A stretch of 64,000 nucleotides of DNA. Source: Viscum album (lineage: Eukaryota > Streptophyta > Magnoliopsida > Santalales > Viscaceae). This document shows, piece by piece, positions 1 to 11,386 of this stretch (its first letter is position 1; every line of letters starts with the position of its first letter). The translations under genes and the position numbers were made by a program. A model generated the notes under the pieces. The model made no database searches and was not told the DNA's origin. It was given only the letters and a program-made list of their open reading frames with translations. The stretch spans positions 423,838,138 to 423,902,137 of the forward strand of contig OY728120.1 in NCBI GenBank assembly GCA_963277665.1, written 5' to 3'.

Positions 1-822
1 CTAAATTCAATTATTTGGAATGTAGAGAATGAAATAACTATGTATGAGGAAAAGAATGTTCTAATAGAGGAATTACCTATTGTGTAAGAATATTTTGATG
101 TGTTTCGATAGGATTTACCTAGATATCCTCCAGAATGAGAAATCAAGTTTTCCATAGACTTAATTCCTGGTTCAAGGCCTATATTGAAGATTACTTATAG
201 AATGGTTACTGTGGAATTAGTGGAACTAAAGAAACATCTAGAGGAATTGAGTAATAAGGTATTTATTCACCCTAGTGTTTCTCAATGGGGAGGCCCTGTC
301 CTTTTTGTTAAGAAGAAAGACATATCTAGGAGGTTGAGCATTGACTATAGGGAGAACAATGTGATAACAATAAAGAACGAGTATCCCCTACCTCACATTA
401 ATGATTTATTTGACCAACTTCATGGAGATCAATATTTTTCAAAGACTGACATTCGATCTGGATATCATCAGTTGTGTGTGAATAAGGAAGACATTTCGAA
501 AACTTCATTTCAAACCAGGTACGAGCATTACGAGTTTATAATAATTCCTTTTGGATTGACCAGTGCACCCTATGTCTTCATGGATCTAATGAATAGAGTT
601 TTCAAGGAATATATTGATGACTTTGTAGTGGTATTTATTGATAATATCTTATTATACTCCAAAATCTACGAAGATCATGAAAATAACTTGAGCATCATCA
701 TAAGGACTCTTAGAAGAAATGAATTGTGTGGGAAATTAAAAAGTGTGAATTCTGGATTTCAGATATTTCTTTTCTTGGAAATATTGTCTTTAAGGATGGA
801 ATCTCTGTTGATACTTCAATGA
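1..822 (+). pseudogene. E1 reverse transcriptase (broken)
   Basis: Remnant of the gypsy Pol reverse transcriptase, which copies element RNA into DNA inside the virus-like particle. Frame 1 reads the linker before RT ([15 protein letters not shown]) with an in-frame TGA near 136, then [45 protein letters not shown] and [18 protein letters not shown], the classical gypsy RT blocks. The active-site box, normally FxDD, reads FIDN at 634-645, so the second catalytic aspartate is Asn. A frameshift near 720-730 moves the homology to frame 3 (continued from 726). The 5' part of pol is outside the window. Identification is secure; activity is excluded by the stop, the frameshift and the D-to-N change. 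Confidence 0.93.
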
Positions 823-1412
823 CCAAGACAATCCAAGAATGGCCAGCACTGATGAGTATTACTGAGGTATGCCATTTTATTGGTTTAACAGGTTATCATC
901 AACTTTTTGTCCATAATTTTTCCCGATTGTCAAACCCATTAACCAAGATCACACGTAAAGGGGTTAAATTTTTTTGGACAAAAGAGTGTGAAGAATGTTT
1001 TGAAGAACTAAAGAGAAGATTGGTCAACTCTCCTATCTTTACTCCACAATCAGGGAATGATGGGTTTGTAATTTATAGCGATGCCTCAAAGAAAGGGCTT
1101 GGTAGTTTCCTTATGCATAATGATAGAGTGATTTCCGATGCATCACGACATCTAAATATTCATGATAAAAATTATCCCACTCATGATCTTAAGTTAGAAG
1201 TTGTAATATTTTCTTTGAAGATATAGTGACACAATCTCTATGGTGAAAAATGTGAGATTTATACCGATCACAATATTTTGAAGTATATTTTCTCAAAAAA
1301 AGAACTCAACATGAGGAAGAGGTGATTGCTTGAACAACTCAGGGATTATTATTTCATAATACACTACCACCCGGGGATGGAAAATAAGGTGGCATATGCT
1401 TTGAGAAGAAAG
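726..1412 (+). pseudogene. E1 RT thumb/connection and RNase H (broken)
   Basis: Continues E1 pol in frame 3 after a frameshift. It reads [17 protein letters not shown], then GLTGYHQLFVHNFS (connection), FFWTKECEECFEELKRRL, and RNase H starting at YSDASKKGLGSFLM (about 1075-1115; first catalytic Asp present). In the NYPTHDLKLEVV block a Lys stands where the family normally has Glu. The frame stops at 1224-1226 where Trp is expected, resumes with CEIYTDHNILKYIF, hits a second stop near 1323, again at a usual Trp, and ends with YHPGMENKVAYALRRK, the decayed family motif before integrase. RNase H would degrade the RNA template; this copy cannot. Confidence 0.92.
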
Positions 1413-1569
1413 GATAATGGAGTTTTGAACAAGATGAGTGTTGAATTGGATTCTATTTTCATGGATCTAGTAATGATGGATATGAGAATAATCATGGAAG
1501 GTGAAACATCGATACTTTTTCAAATGGTTTCCAAACCATCTTCACTTGAAAGGATAAAAAGTTCTTAGG

Positions 1570-2376
1570 CAGACGATGAGGAGTTTCAAAAGAAAATTAA
1601 TGTTGTGAACAATGGGGGAATAATCGACTTCATATATAAAGATGTGATTTTGAAATTTGGGAAGAGACTTTGTGTACCCGATATACCTGATTTGATAAGG
1701 GAATTTTTGGATGATGCTCATAGCTCCAATTTCTCTATAAAAATTGGTAGAACTAATATGTATAGAGATTTGAAAGAACATTTTTGGTGGGACAACACGA
1801 AGAGAGATATTTCTAATTTTGTGTCGAGATGTATGGTTTGTCAATAAGTGAAATATGGAAGAAAACATCCTACCGGAGTCATGAAACCTCTTCTTATACC
1901 TGAGAGGATATTAGATGATGTTATGATAGAATTTGTCATCATACTACCAAAGGATCCTAGAATAAATGATACAATATGGTCATTTTTTATCATCTTACCA
2001 AGTCAGCACTATTTTCGGCTATAAGAGAAGATTTACTACTTGAACATTTAACAAGACTATATATTAATGAATTTTTATGACTTCATGGAGTACCCTTATT
2101 GATTGTTTCTAATCGTGATCCCCATTTTACATCATGATTCTATAAATGTCTTCAGAAAGCTTTGGATACTAAACTTCGTTTGAGCACTGCCTACCACCAT
2201 CAAACCGATGGACAATCAGAACGAACAATTAAAACCTTAGAAGACGTGTTGAGATATTTCCCACTTGACTTTCAAGGTATGTGGGATCAATATTTACCTC
2301 TGATAGAATTTTCCTATAACAATATCTTCCATTCAAGTAATCAGATGGCACCATATGAAGAGTTATATGGAAAGTG
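1570..2376 (+). pseudogene. E1 integrase (zinc domain and catalytic core, broken)
   Basis: Integrase would insert the cDNA into chromosomes. The zinc-binding part reads AHSS...MYRDLKEHFWWDN...FVSRCMVCQ (about 1710-1845); the second His of the HHCC set is replaced, and a stop at 1845-1847 follows CMVCQ. The core continues in shifted frames: MIEFVIILPKDP (about 1922-1960, first catalytic Asp replaced by Glu), LIVSNRDPHFTS (about 2100-2133, second catalytic Asp replaced by Asn, then a stop), and from 2162 LRLSTAYHHQTDGQSERTIK, which keeps the catalytic Glu. LIEFSYNN and MAPYEELYGK close the core. Two of the three DDE residues are lost and at least three frames are used, so it is a pseudogene. 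Confidence 0.92.
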
Positions 2377-3001
2377 ATGTCATACAACAACTTTTTGAGA
2401 TAATGTTGGTGAAATAAAACTCATAAGCCCAGAAATTTTTGAGGAAATGATGGAAAATATGAATTTTATTCAAACCCACATCAAAGCATCCCAATGTAGG
2501 AAAAAGAGCAATGCCAATAACCGAATGAAGGATTTGGATATTCAAGGAAGATATCATGTTTTATTGAAGGTATCTCCATGTAAGGGAGTTATATGATTCA
2601 GTTAGAAGGGTAAATTAAGTCCCAGGTACATCGGACCTTTGGAAATTCTAGAACCAATTAGGGATGTAGCTTACCATTTGGAAAAGCTGCCAAGTCTCTC
2701 TAAAGTTCTCAATGTGTTCAACATGTCACTTTTGAGAAAAAACATGCCTGACCCAATGCATGTACCCATCTATGAGGAAATTGAACTGGAACATTATCTG
2801 TCTTATTGTGAAGAGCCTGTCAATATTCTTGATACAAGAGGACAAGTGTTGAGAAATCGGACGACTCGTCTAGTAAAATTTCTACGGAGAAACCATAAGA
2901 TAGAAAAGGAAACGTGGGAAACAGAGGAACTTATGATGAAGAACCACAAAAATTTTATTGTGCGGTATTATTCTAGAAATTTCAAGGACCAAATTATTTG
3001 A
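2377..3001 (+). pseudogene. E1 integrase C-terminal / chromodomain-like region
   Basis: After the core, degenerate sequence leads to an open stretch from 2639 reading EILEPIRDVAYHLEKLPS, NVFNMSLLRKNMPDPMHVP, EEPVNILDTRGQVLR and FLRRNHKIEKETWETEE, ending at a stop at 2999-3001. This is the C-terminal extension of plant chromoviral integrases, whose chromodomain-like fold is thought to direct insertion into heterochromatin by contacting modified histones. The open 120-codon stretch is the tail of a broken polyprotein, not a separate gene: no start context exists and the family residues run straight through. The stop lies next to the polypurine tract. Confidence 0.88.
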
Positions 3002-3013
3002 AAGTGGGAAGAA
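3000..3013 (+). other. E1 polypurine tract (plus-strand primer)
   Basis: The purine run GAAAGTGGGAAGAA directly precedes the TGTAACAC start of the 3' LTR. Such a tract resists RNase H and primes plus-strand DNA synthesis. It overlaps the end of the pol frame. Confidence 0.85.
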
Positions 3014-4787
3014 TGTAACACTCCAAGCTTCCACAATACGTTTCTCTTTGAATAATGCAATATCTTGCATTGTATGCAACTTCGGGATTCTAACACACCT
3101 GACCAATCAAACTAGCTATTATGAATAGTAATACCAAATTTTTGAAATGTTATAAATTTTATTTTTCAAAATGGACTTCCTTTTTGAATTCGAAATATCA
3201 AAATTAGCTCAGGGTGATTTTTTTTGTATTTTTCTGAAACATTCAATTTTTGATGAATAGAGAAAAACACTCCGTTATTGATTAACACCGACTTTTTATT
3301 TAAATAATTAGTTATTTTATTTTAATTTATTTTACGTAAAAATAGATACATAATACCTATATATGTTCAATGTAATTCATTGGAGTCATTTAATAATAAG
3401 TTTATATATATAAAATCTTATTGAACTTCTTACCGTCTTTTACCCACCTCCTAGGAGCATTTGCAAATTTTCATAAAACATAATTTTATCACATTAGTGA
3501 GTTGAATTTCACAAATATGAAAGACACAATTAGTATCAGTAAGTAAAATGTGTATCAATAAGATGAAAATAATTTTTGGTGAATAGTAACTTTTGACTTT
3601 TATTTACCTCGGTTAAAAGTAAATAGGGTAATTAAGGGTACAAATGATATCGTAATTAACCTAAAACATGTCCTAATTCTATTGGATAAGTATAATTTGA
3701 ACAAAAACAACCTTAGTAATAAAATATGATCCTATTTGGTCCACATGGATTATATTTGTACATTTATTATTATTTTATTTAAAGAAGAGTTAAAAGAGTT
3801 AAATTTAAGGTTTAATAACAAATCCATTTTTAATATAGGGTTACACACAATATAAATTCTACTATAAATATTCATTAGAAATATAAAATAATTTCCTACA
3901 TAATGGTATTTTATTTATAATTTTTAGACATTAAATAATTTAATTTATTTATGACACAATAATGATGCAATAATTACCTTATTAATGAAATATTAAATTA
4001 ATTGATATTATAAATATCCAAATAAATGTAAATTGTGTCTTCTTATTAATTCCACTAACGTTCTAGGTTAATATGACAAGTTATGGTTGGTTAAAAAAAA
4101 TTTATTCTCAATGATAATGTTTTTATGGCTTTCAAAAAAATCAAATACTAAATAGTGTCAAAATTGACCTAATTGAGTTTTTAAAATAAATACTATATTA
4201 TTAATTGATATAAAATTCCTAAAAATATAATTTTCTTCCAAATGACTTTTATAAGGTTATATATATTAATAATGAACCACATGGGGTTCTATTGGCATGT
4301 TATAGTATGTTTATTAACCATATAGTATAAAAATACCAAGAGACATGGTAAATGAAAAACTATTTTACTAAGAGTTAAATCTAAAAGATAAGATTAATAT
4401 GAGAACCTAATCCTGTCTAAAATCTATTGGTTGATGGGTATTTGACCCATCCCCACCTTAGCCTAGAAATAATTCATTTTTGGAGCCATTATAAACTGAA
4501 AATGACTTTATTATAAAATAATATTTCAAGCTTTTCCTATAGTGACCCTCACCTCTCTTATAATAGGGAACTTCCCCTTCTTATAATTTCACACCTACAA
4601 TGCCATTTGGCTCGGCCAATTTCTTTCGAAATATCCTTCCAACATTCCTACCTTCATCCTAGATCCCTTCCTTTGGTCAGAAAGCCAACCTAAGGATTCC
4701 TTTTGATCAAATCAAAAGGAAGAACCCGAAGAAGAGGTAAATATTTCATCACCTCTTTCAAGTTCTTTTATTCTTCCACATCCTCTT
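3014..4787 (+). repeat. E1 3' LTR, part 1 (LTR A, left of E2)
   Basis: Begins TGTAACACTCC after the polypurine tract and aligns along its length with LTRs B and C of E2. It lacks about 535 bases relative to LTR B: homology jumps from about position 150 to TTTTTGAATTC at 3181, which matches 5490 in LTR B. The core promoter is mutated (TATAATA at 4559-4565 against TATAAAA in the sister LTRs). The part ends in the CTCTT copy (4783-4787) where E2 inserted; the rest resumes at 15633. Adding the missing 535 bases to the two parts (3732 bases) gives 4267, the length of LTR B. Confidence 0.92.
4783..4787. repeat. Target-site duplication of E2, left copy (CTCTT)
   Basis: CTCTT immediately precedes the TGTAAC start of E2 and recurs at 15628-15632 directly after its TTACA end. 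Five bases is the usual duplication size for plant LTR elements. Confidence 0.93.
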
Positions 4788-7700
4788 TGTAACACACCAA
4801 GATTTCATAGTACGTTGTTTTTTCAAAGTAATTCCATAACATGCACTAAACGCAACACTGAGTTCAAGCGCACGATGACTTACCAAACTAGCTGTTCAAA
4901 AGTGGTTATGAATAGTATCAACTGAATTTTGAACTTTATATAATCCTTATAATTTTAGAATCCATATTATGAGTTTCTTAGACATAATTTAAGAACAAAT
5001 TCATTTTTTTCAGATGAATGAAGTATTTTTCAAAAAATGAAATTTTACCTCCTTTTAATGGAGAAACTTTTTCAAATCCAATATTTCAATCTTTTATATA
5101 TTCAATTTCAAAAAATAAACTTCTTCTTTAGAATCAGGACATAATAATTTAGTTTCAATAAATTTTTGTTGTTTTTCTAACAACATTCATATTTGGGTGA
5201 ATAGTGAAAAATACTATATTTTAACTGAAAACAAATTTTTTAATTAAAAACTTTATAGTGATTAATTATACATTTTAATGGTTTGAAAGTATAATTAGAT
5301 TATATTTTTACCATTTAATCCATTGATGGTCATTTTAAGTAATTTTACTTTGCAATTGGACATAAGCAAGTGTCAATCTTTTGATAGATATTATTTATTA
5401 AAAATATGCCTTTTGGTTTTGACAACAGGATTTAATTTTAAATTAATTAATGCAACATCTATGTCTTGAAATAGGTAAAATATAATTCGTTTTTGAATTC
5501 ATAATATCAATATTAGCTTAGGGTGAATTTTTGGTATTTTTCTGAAAACATTCAATTTTTGATGAATAGTGAAAACCACCGAGTTATTGTTTAAAACAAA
5601 CTTTTTATAATTATTTATTTTATTTAAATTTATTTTAGGTCAAAATAAATAAATAAAACCTATATAAATTCTATGTAATTCATTGGAGTCAGTTTGTAAT
5701 AATTTTAGATATATAAAAATTTTATTGAACTTTTTACTGTCTTTTACTCACCTCCTAGGATCATTTGAAAATTTACATAAAACATAATTTTACAGCTTCT
5801 GTGAGTTGAATTTCAAAAATTCAAGAGACACGGTTGATATCAGTAAGTAAAATATGGTTCAAAAAGATGAAAAATAATTTTTGGTGAATAGTAACTTTTT
5901 ACTTTTATTTGTCGTGATTAAAAGTAAATATGGTAATTAATGGTAAAAATGATATTATTATTACCATAACACATGTCCTAATTCTATTGGAAACATATAA
6001 TTCGACCAAAAACAACCTTATGAATAAAATATGAACCTCTATGGTCCACATGTGTTAGATAAGGACATTTATAATAATTTAATTCAAAGAAGTGTTAAAA
6101 GTGTTAAATTCAATGATTAATAACTAATTTTTTTTTTAATATAGGGTTATAAATAAGATTAATTCGACTATAAATATTCATTAGAAAGATAAAAATCTTT
6201 CCTACATAATGGAATTTTATTTATAATTTTTAGACATTAAATAATTAAATTTATTTTTGACACAATGATGATTCAGTAATTACCATATGAATGAATGATT
6301 CAAATAATTGACATTATAAATATCTAAATAAATGTAATTTGAAACTTTTTATTAATTCCACTAATCATTTAGGTTAATATGACATGTTAGGGTTGGTTAT
6401 TTGTTTTTTTTTCTAAGTAATAATGTTTTTATGATTTTATCAAAAACAAAATACCAAATAGTGTGAAAATTGACATAAAGGAGTTTTTAAAATAAATAAT
6501 ATATGATTAATTGATATTCTATTCAAAAAAATTTAAGGTTCAGAAAAAAGACTTATATAATGATAGGTGTATAATTAATGAACCACTTGGGGTTCTCTTG
6601 AATGTTTATGTTTGTTTATTAACCATATAATTTAAAAATACAAAGAGACATGGTAAATGTCAAACTATTTAACTAAGAGTTAAATCTAAAAGATAAATTT
6701 AATATAGTGACACAAACCTATCTAAAAACTATTGGATGATTTGTTTTCGACCCATACCCACCTTATCTTTTAAATAATTCGTTTTGGAACCATTATAAAC
6801 CAAAAATGATTTTATTATAAAATAATATTTATATCTTTTCCTAAGGTGCCCCTCACACCTCTTATAAAAGGTCACTCCCTCTTCTCTCTAATTCACACCA
6901 TCAAAGCCATTTTGATCAGCCAAAACCTACCAAAATACCCTATCAACTATCCTAACATTAGCTTAGAGGCCTTAATTTAGTAAAAAATCCAACCTATGGA
7001 GTTCTTCTGATCAAATCAAAAGGAAGAACTCGAAGAAGAGGTAAATATTTCATCACCTCTTTCAAGTTCCTTTCTTCTTCCACTTCTTCTTTATTTGTTG
7101 TATCAATTATAAAATAAAAATTCCAATATCTTATATATACTGTGATGTTACTATAAATTTTTTAAAACCATATTCATTATTCTATCCATCCTTTGAATGA
7201 CATGTCACCATACGTGCGTATGTACGACTTACCCTCTCCACGTCGTGGTGTAATTGTTATTCAATACATTATTATTTGGATGGGTATAATAATTATTTTT
7301 AATCGATGTAAATAATAAATATAAATTTATAATTATTATTTATATATTATATAACATCCAATTATATATTATTTCAATAAAAAAAGAATGATATTGTCGC
7401 TCGTGCGTACGTATGGATTACCGTCTCCACGAACGTGATGAGATTCATTCTCTATCATATCCATTCAAGACTAATTTTCATTAGATGATTATAAATAATT
7501 TTCAAAGACTTAATATCATTATTAATAAAAATAAAATACATCCTATCTATAACAAACATTACTTACGTAAGCAATCATATAAAGGAAAATGAATCAGTTA
7601 ACACCCGAAACGATGATAATACTAAGATATTCTGAACAAAGCAATGTTAAAAGATCATATATGATATCATATTAATGTATATGACTTGTATAAGTTAATA

Positions 7701-9054
7701 ACAATTATTTCACCATTATACAGGATTTTATCCAACCATCGACCAATGAAAAGTACAAGGTAATGGTTAATTTCACAATCTCTTTATTATCCGAGGATGT
7801 TTTTACGTAAGTATCTACTCGGACCTCTTTATCATTTACATCCATGTTTTCGTAAAAAATATATTTCAAAACATTTTTACTATTTACTAGACTATGGGAT
7901 AAAGTAATTTATAACATTTTTTGACTTTTTATAATATTTTTATAAATTAATCATTCAGTCATTTTCCAAACAAGGTACTTTTTGATATTTTCGACAACAT
8001 TATGGTTTGAATGTTTTTTAACTTCTACAATGGGTGTAGATAGTTTCCACCATTATGACATCATAGAAGATTCCCTTATAGGATTAAAAGAATATTTTCA
8101 AATATAAATGTTTTCTTTTATAATTACGTGACCTTTAGATGATTTCAATATAGATTGAGATATTTCTCTAAAATGGTTTTGATTTCATCAATGTCAGCAT
8201 CCTTTGATGGATTTTAAGTTTGTTTCAAGTTTATTTATTATGAAAAAAATATCCATATTGTATTGAAGGTTTTGTGATATGTTTGATTGTGGATGTGTTA
8301 TTTTATACCATTCATGGTTTACGGATATTGTAATGACATTTCGTACTCCAGTTTTAATACGAATGTTTATGTTATGTTTGAACCTTTTCATATGGGTAAT
8401 GTATTGAATTTAGTAAGTGACAGGTGGAGCCTGCTATAGGTCCTCTATGCATAGGTAGGTCTTATATGAAAAACTAGTGTCTTGGAACAAGGCCTTGAAA
8501 AAATCTTATTGGTAGTCTTGGCACAAGGCGTTAACTATGTGGTTAATAAAGTCTGGTATTATGCATTCCATCATTATAAATGTGGCTATTGATATTGCAT
8601 GTAATTATTAGACTAGTAGAACATCCACATTAGTAAGTAAATGGAATTATTTTTATTTATAATTCCCATTTTATGATTAAGTTAATGTTGAAAATGAATT
8701 TGTTTAAGTTTTATACACTGCCTTAAATGTTTATGCTTATTTATGAAAGTTTCTTCTATAATGTTATCCTTACATAGCATTTGAGCCCACCACTTTCTAT
8801 GTTTTTTTTTCACAGGATGCGAAGAAGTATATTATGACTGACTTATAAGGATAGTCTATGGGATATCATTTTTTTCTATAGAAACAATGTTGTTGTAGTT
8901 TTTTCATTTTATGATGTAATGTAAACCTTATGAATGTATCTAGTACTTCCAAGGCTACTAAAAGAATATGTTTTTCGAGACATGATTTTTTGTGATCATG
9001 CCAATGATACGTAATAATGCACTGACTCCGGGCTTCTGGGGTCTGGGAATTACA
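4788..9054 (+). repeat. E2 5' LTR (LTR B)
   Basis: 4267 bases, from TGTAACACACC to ...CTGGGAATTACA. It matches LTR C (11387-15627) collinearly throughout, including the promoter region, CACGTCGTGGTG, the segment with GGTCTTATATG, and the terminal GCACTGACTCCGGGC block. All open frames inside are short and uncorrelated with any protein family, so the LTR is treated as non-coding. Confidence 0.93.
6863..6869 (+). promoter_or_regulatory. Putative TATA box of LTR B
   Basis: TATAAAA within CTCTTATAAAAGGTCACTCCC, followed by a pyrimidine-rich leader. The same block with the same spacing is present in LTR C (13461), mutated in LTR A (4559) and recognisable in LTR D (38317), so it is the conserved core promoter of this LTR family. 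It marks the likely U3/R boundary about 2.1 kb into the LTR. Confidence 0.75.
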
Positions 9055-9068
9055 ATTAGAATCAGTGG
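9055..9068 (+). other. E2 primer binding site (degenerate, initiator-Met tRNA type)
   Basis: ATTAGAATCAGTGG directly follows the LTR end. Compared with the common plant site (ATT)GGTATCAGAGC it keeps ATT, ATCAG and one further G. Position is diagnostic; sequence is decayed. Confidence 0.6.
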
Positions 9069-9559
9069 AAGTTTAGTAAAAACCTTGGAAACTAGATTTA
9101 GATAAACTCTGATTAGATCACATAGCTCTAAGATAGAATTTTTTTGGATTTGTATAGAAGAACTTCCTAGAATTTTGATACTGTAGAGATTTTGTGAGTT
9201 TTCCAAGAAAATACATCCCTGTTTGGATATGAGCAGGTAGAGGCGGCTCTGGAATATATGTACCTATGGATAAAAACCTGAAAACAATGCTTTAGGATAG
9301 ACTCGAATGGGAACTGGTGCACTAAAACATGCCTTACGTAACTCTTGGTTACGACAGTCCCTGGGGATATGCTTAGGATAATTCTCATTTTCATTACAAA
9401 TCATTATGACAGATTTATGATTATATACCTCCTCAGAGAAAATATTTTTATGATTATGGAATATATCCTTAAACTGTTCAATTTAGGTTAGTTATTTTAC
9501 ATGTTTGTAATTATTCATTGTAATTTATAAACTGACCTACTGTATGCCATTATATAGAG

Positions 9560-9994
9560 ATGGCACCCAGTAGAAGGAATGTGAACTTCAGCAATATGTA
9601 TGATCCAAAGAGTAAGAAGGATCACATCACTCACAGTATTAAGCAAAAATTTATAAGGGAAATATACTCCCATGTATTCTCAACATATGAAGAAATAGTA
9701 TCATGCGTTAATAAGATAAGTAGAGATTTCTCTGATTCCCATGGCTTTTAAGGGAAGCAAGAGAAGAAAAGGATGGAAGAGAAAAATATGAATAAAGGGA
9801 AGAGGGAAAAGAAGGATTTTACCATATGTGAAAACTGTGGAAAGAATCACCTAGGTAAATGATTTAAGGGAATGGGAGTTTGTTATAAGTGTGGAGGAAA
9901 AGGACACCAAGTAAGTGATTGCAAGGGAAATAGAAAAGTTTCAAATGTACAATTCTTCATCTACAAGGAGTTAGGACACTACACAAATCAATGA
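9560..9994 (+). pseudogene. gag: E2 gag C-terminal part with CCHC zinc knuckles (broken)
   Basis: Gag is the structural protein of the retrotransposon particle and binds element RNA through zinc knuckles. One frame, starting with ATG at 9560 (MAPSRRNVNFSNMYDP), runs to a TAA at 9749, then a lysine-rich linker (EKKRMEEKNMNKGKREKK) and three knuckle positions. Knuckle 1 is CENCGKNHLGK with its last Cys replaced by a TGA at 9860. Knuckle 2, CYKCGGKGHQVSDC (9881-9922), is intact CX2CX4HX4C. Knuckle 3 is decayed (FFIYKELGHYTNQ then TGA at 9992). The 5' part of gag is not recognisable in 9069-9559. All three stops are in one frame, so decay here was by point mutation rather than indel. Confidence 0.85.
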
Positions 9995-10649
9995 CCAAAT
10001 CATCATAGTATAACCCAAATGATGCTATTGGATAAGAATAAAGTTACGACATTACTGAAGATGAAGAGTAATGATTATATTTCTTACGTTGTTATTAATG
10101 TATTGTGTCATTTGAGTATTGTATATATGAAGTACATGTTATAAGAATTATTGAGTATATAAGGATTGTATTGCAGTACTATTTCATTAAGGACATGAGA
10201 TTGTGTAGAACCAAGAAAAGTGAGTCAATAGTAGGTTAAATTTTTGGAAAGTAAATTGTTGAGAGAAAGATAAACCATAATATGGTTCTGATACCAAGGT
10301 AGTGATTTTTGGAATAATACATGACTGATTTGGATAAATTATATTGGATATTCTTGACTACCTTGAAACTGATTCATGGGTTATATATTCCATCATTGTT
10401 GGAGTTTACACCATTTTTTGATAGAAGGAGTATATCCAGTTTTCTATAATGAATAAGGGAGCATGAATGTAATCAATTAGGTTTTATGGTAATTTAGGAT
10501 GTTGTAGTGTTTTAAAAGAATGCACGATGAAGGTGTTCACCTATTATTACGTGGAAAAAATGATCTTCATTGTGTTTACCTTACTTATAAATTTTGGACT
10601 GCGAGTTTGGATAGAAGTATTTTTGATAATTCTAGTTTGAGATTATTTT

Positions 10650-10790
10650 AGGATTTCCATAAAAAGGACAATCTGGAGGTTGGGCGGCAAACCAGTTGCG
10701 TCCGGCAAGGCCATGAGAGTTGAACCCACAACCGATGTGCAACAAGGGTGTATCACCTACCACTGGCCCACGTGATGTCCTAGATTGAAT
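10650..10790 (-). mobile_element. tRNA-derived SINE relic (or tRNA-like pseudogene)
   Basis: A GC-richer patch in AT-rich surroundings. On the minus strand it shows a pol III A box, TGGGCCAGTGGTAG (10770-10757), then about 30 bases on a B box, GGTTCAACTC (10726-10717), within TGTGGGTTCAACTCTCATGG. Box spacing suits an internal tRNA-type promoter. The sequence does not fold as a full tRNA (no matching acceptor arm, no CCA), and a non-tRNA body (CCGGACGCAACTGGTTTGCC) follows the B box, as in plant SINEs. A clear poly-T/A tail and target duplication are not visible, so ends are approximate. Confidence 0.65.
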
Positions 10791-11372
10791 AATGTAGTTT
10801 TTTAAAAGGTTTTGTAGATGAATTATAAATTCATTTCTTTGGAACCCTATACTAATAGGATAAATAAATTATTTTTAAAGTTCTATTATCTTTTAGATTG
10901 ATAGATGAGTTTGTGGTTGAAATTAGTTAAAGGATGTAACTCTACTTGTCAAGTATATATATATTTTCGTCTCTTATTCTATAAAGAAATTAATTCTTAA
11001 ACTTTAGGTAAGGGATATTAAAACTAAATATGTGTTATCATAATACCTTATGTTTTATTGAACCGATGATATTTTAAATCATCATCGATTGATGGCTTTG
11101 AGGCACACAATTCTACAATTGTTTGTGACTGATGACCTTAATCACTATCTATAAATATTTATGGTTTCCCTCTAATTATGTTTCCCTAATTTCCACAAAT
11201 GTTCTTTTAATTGAGATCATAATTTGGTGGTGACTTTTTCATTCCCCTTTTCCTCTTATTAAGAATAAATTTTTTAACCCAATTTCCGATGTGGGTTTTC
11301 CCACATAGGTATTTTCTATTTTCAACCTGTTATTTTTGAAAACAATTTCAAATTGTGGGGACACAATTTATT

Positions 11373-11386
11373 GAAGGATGGAATAA
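11373..11386 (+). other. E2 polypurine tract
   Basis: GAAGGATGGAATAA immediately before the TGTAACACC start of LTR C; it corresponds in position to the E1 tract at 3000-3013, with two T interruptions. Confidence 0.7.

Larger units (their letters stand above)
9995..11386 (+). other. E2 internal remainder without pol
   Basis: After the knuckles I see no protease, RT, RNase H or integrase motif in any frame. The stretch contains a SINE relic (about 10650-10790), otherwise featureless AT-rich sequence, and close to the end a segment (CCGATGTGGGTTTTCCCAC) before the polypurine tract. This is why E2 is called non-autonomous. A very decayed pol cannot be wholly excluded without a profile search. 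Confidence 0.65.

Noticed and set aside
2639..3001. The 120-codon frame as an independent small protein.
   Set aside because: It is the chromodomain-like C-terminus of the E1 polyprotein, continuous with upstream integrase homology in other frames.
10284..10297. GGTTCTGATACCAA as a reverse primer binding site of a minus-strand element.
   Set aside because: No LTR end abuts it on the right (GGTAGTGATTTTT has no CA/TG boundary), and it lies within the E2 interior.
10650..10790. A functional tRNA gene on the minus strand.
   Set aside because: A and B boxes are present but no acceptor-stem pairing or complete cloverleaf could be drawn; a SINE-like body follows.
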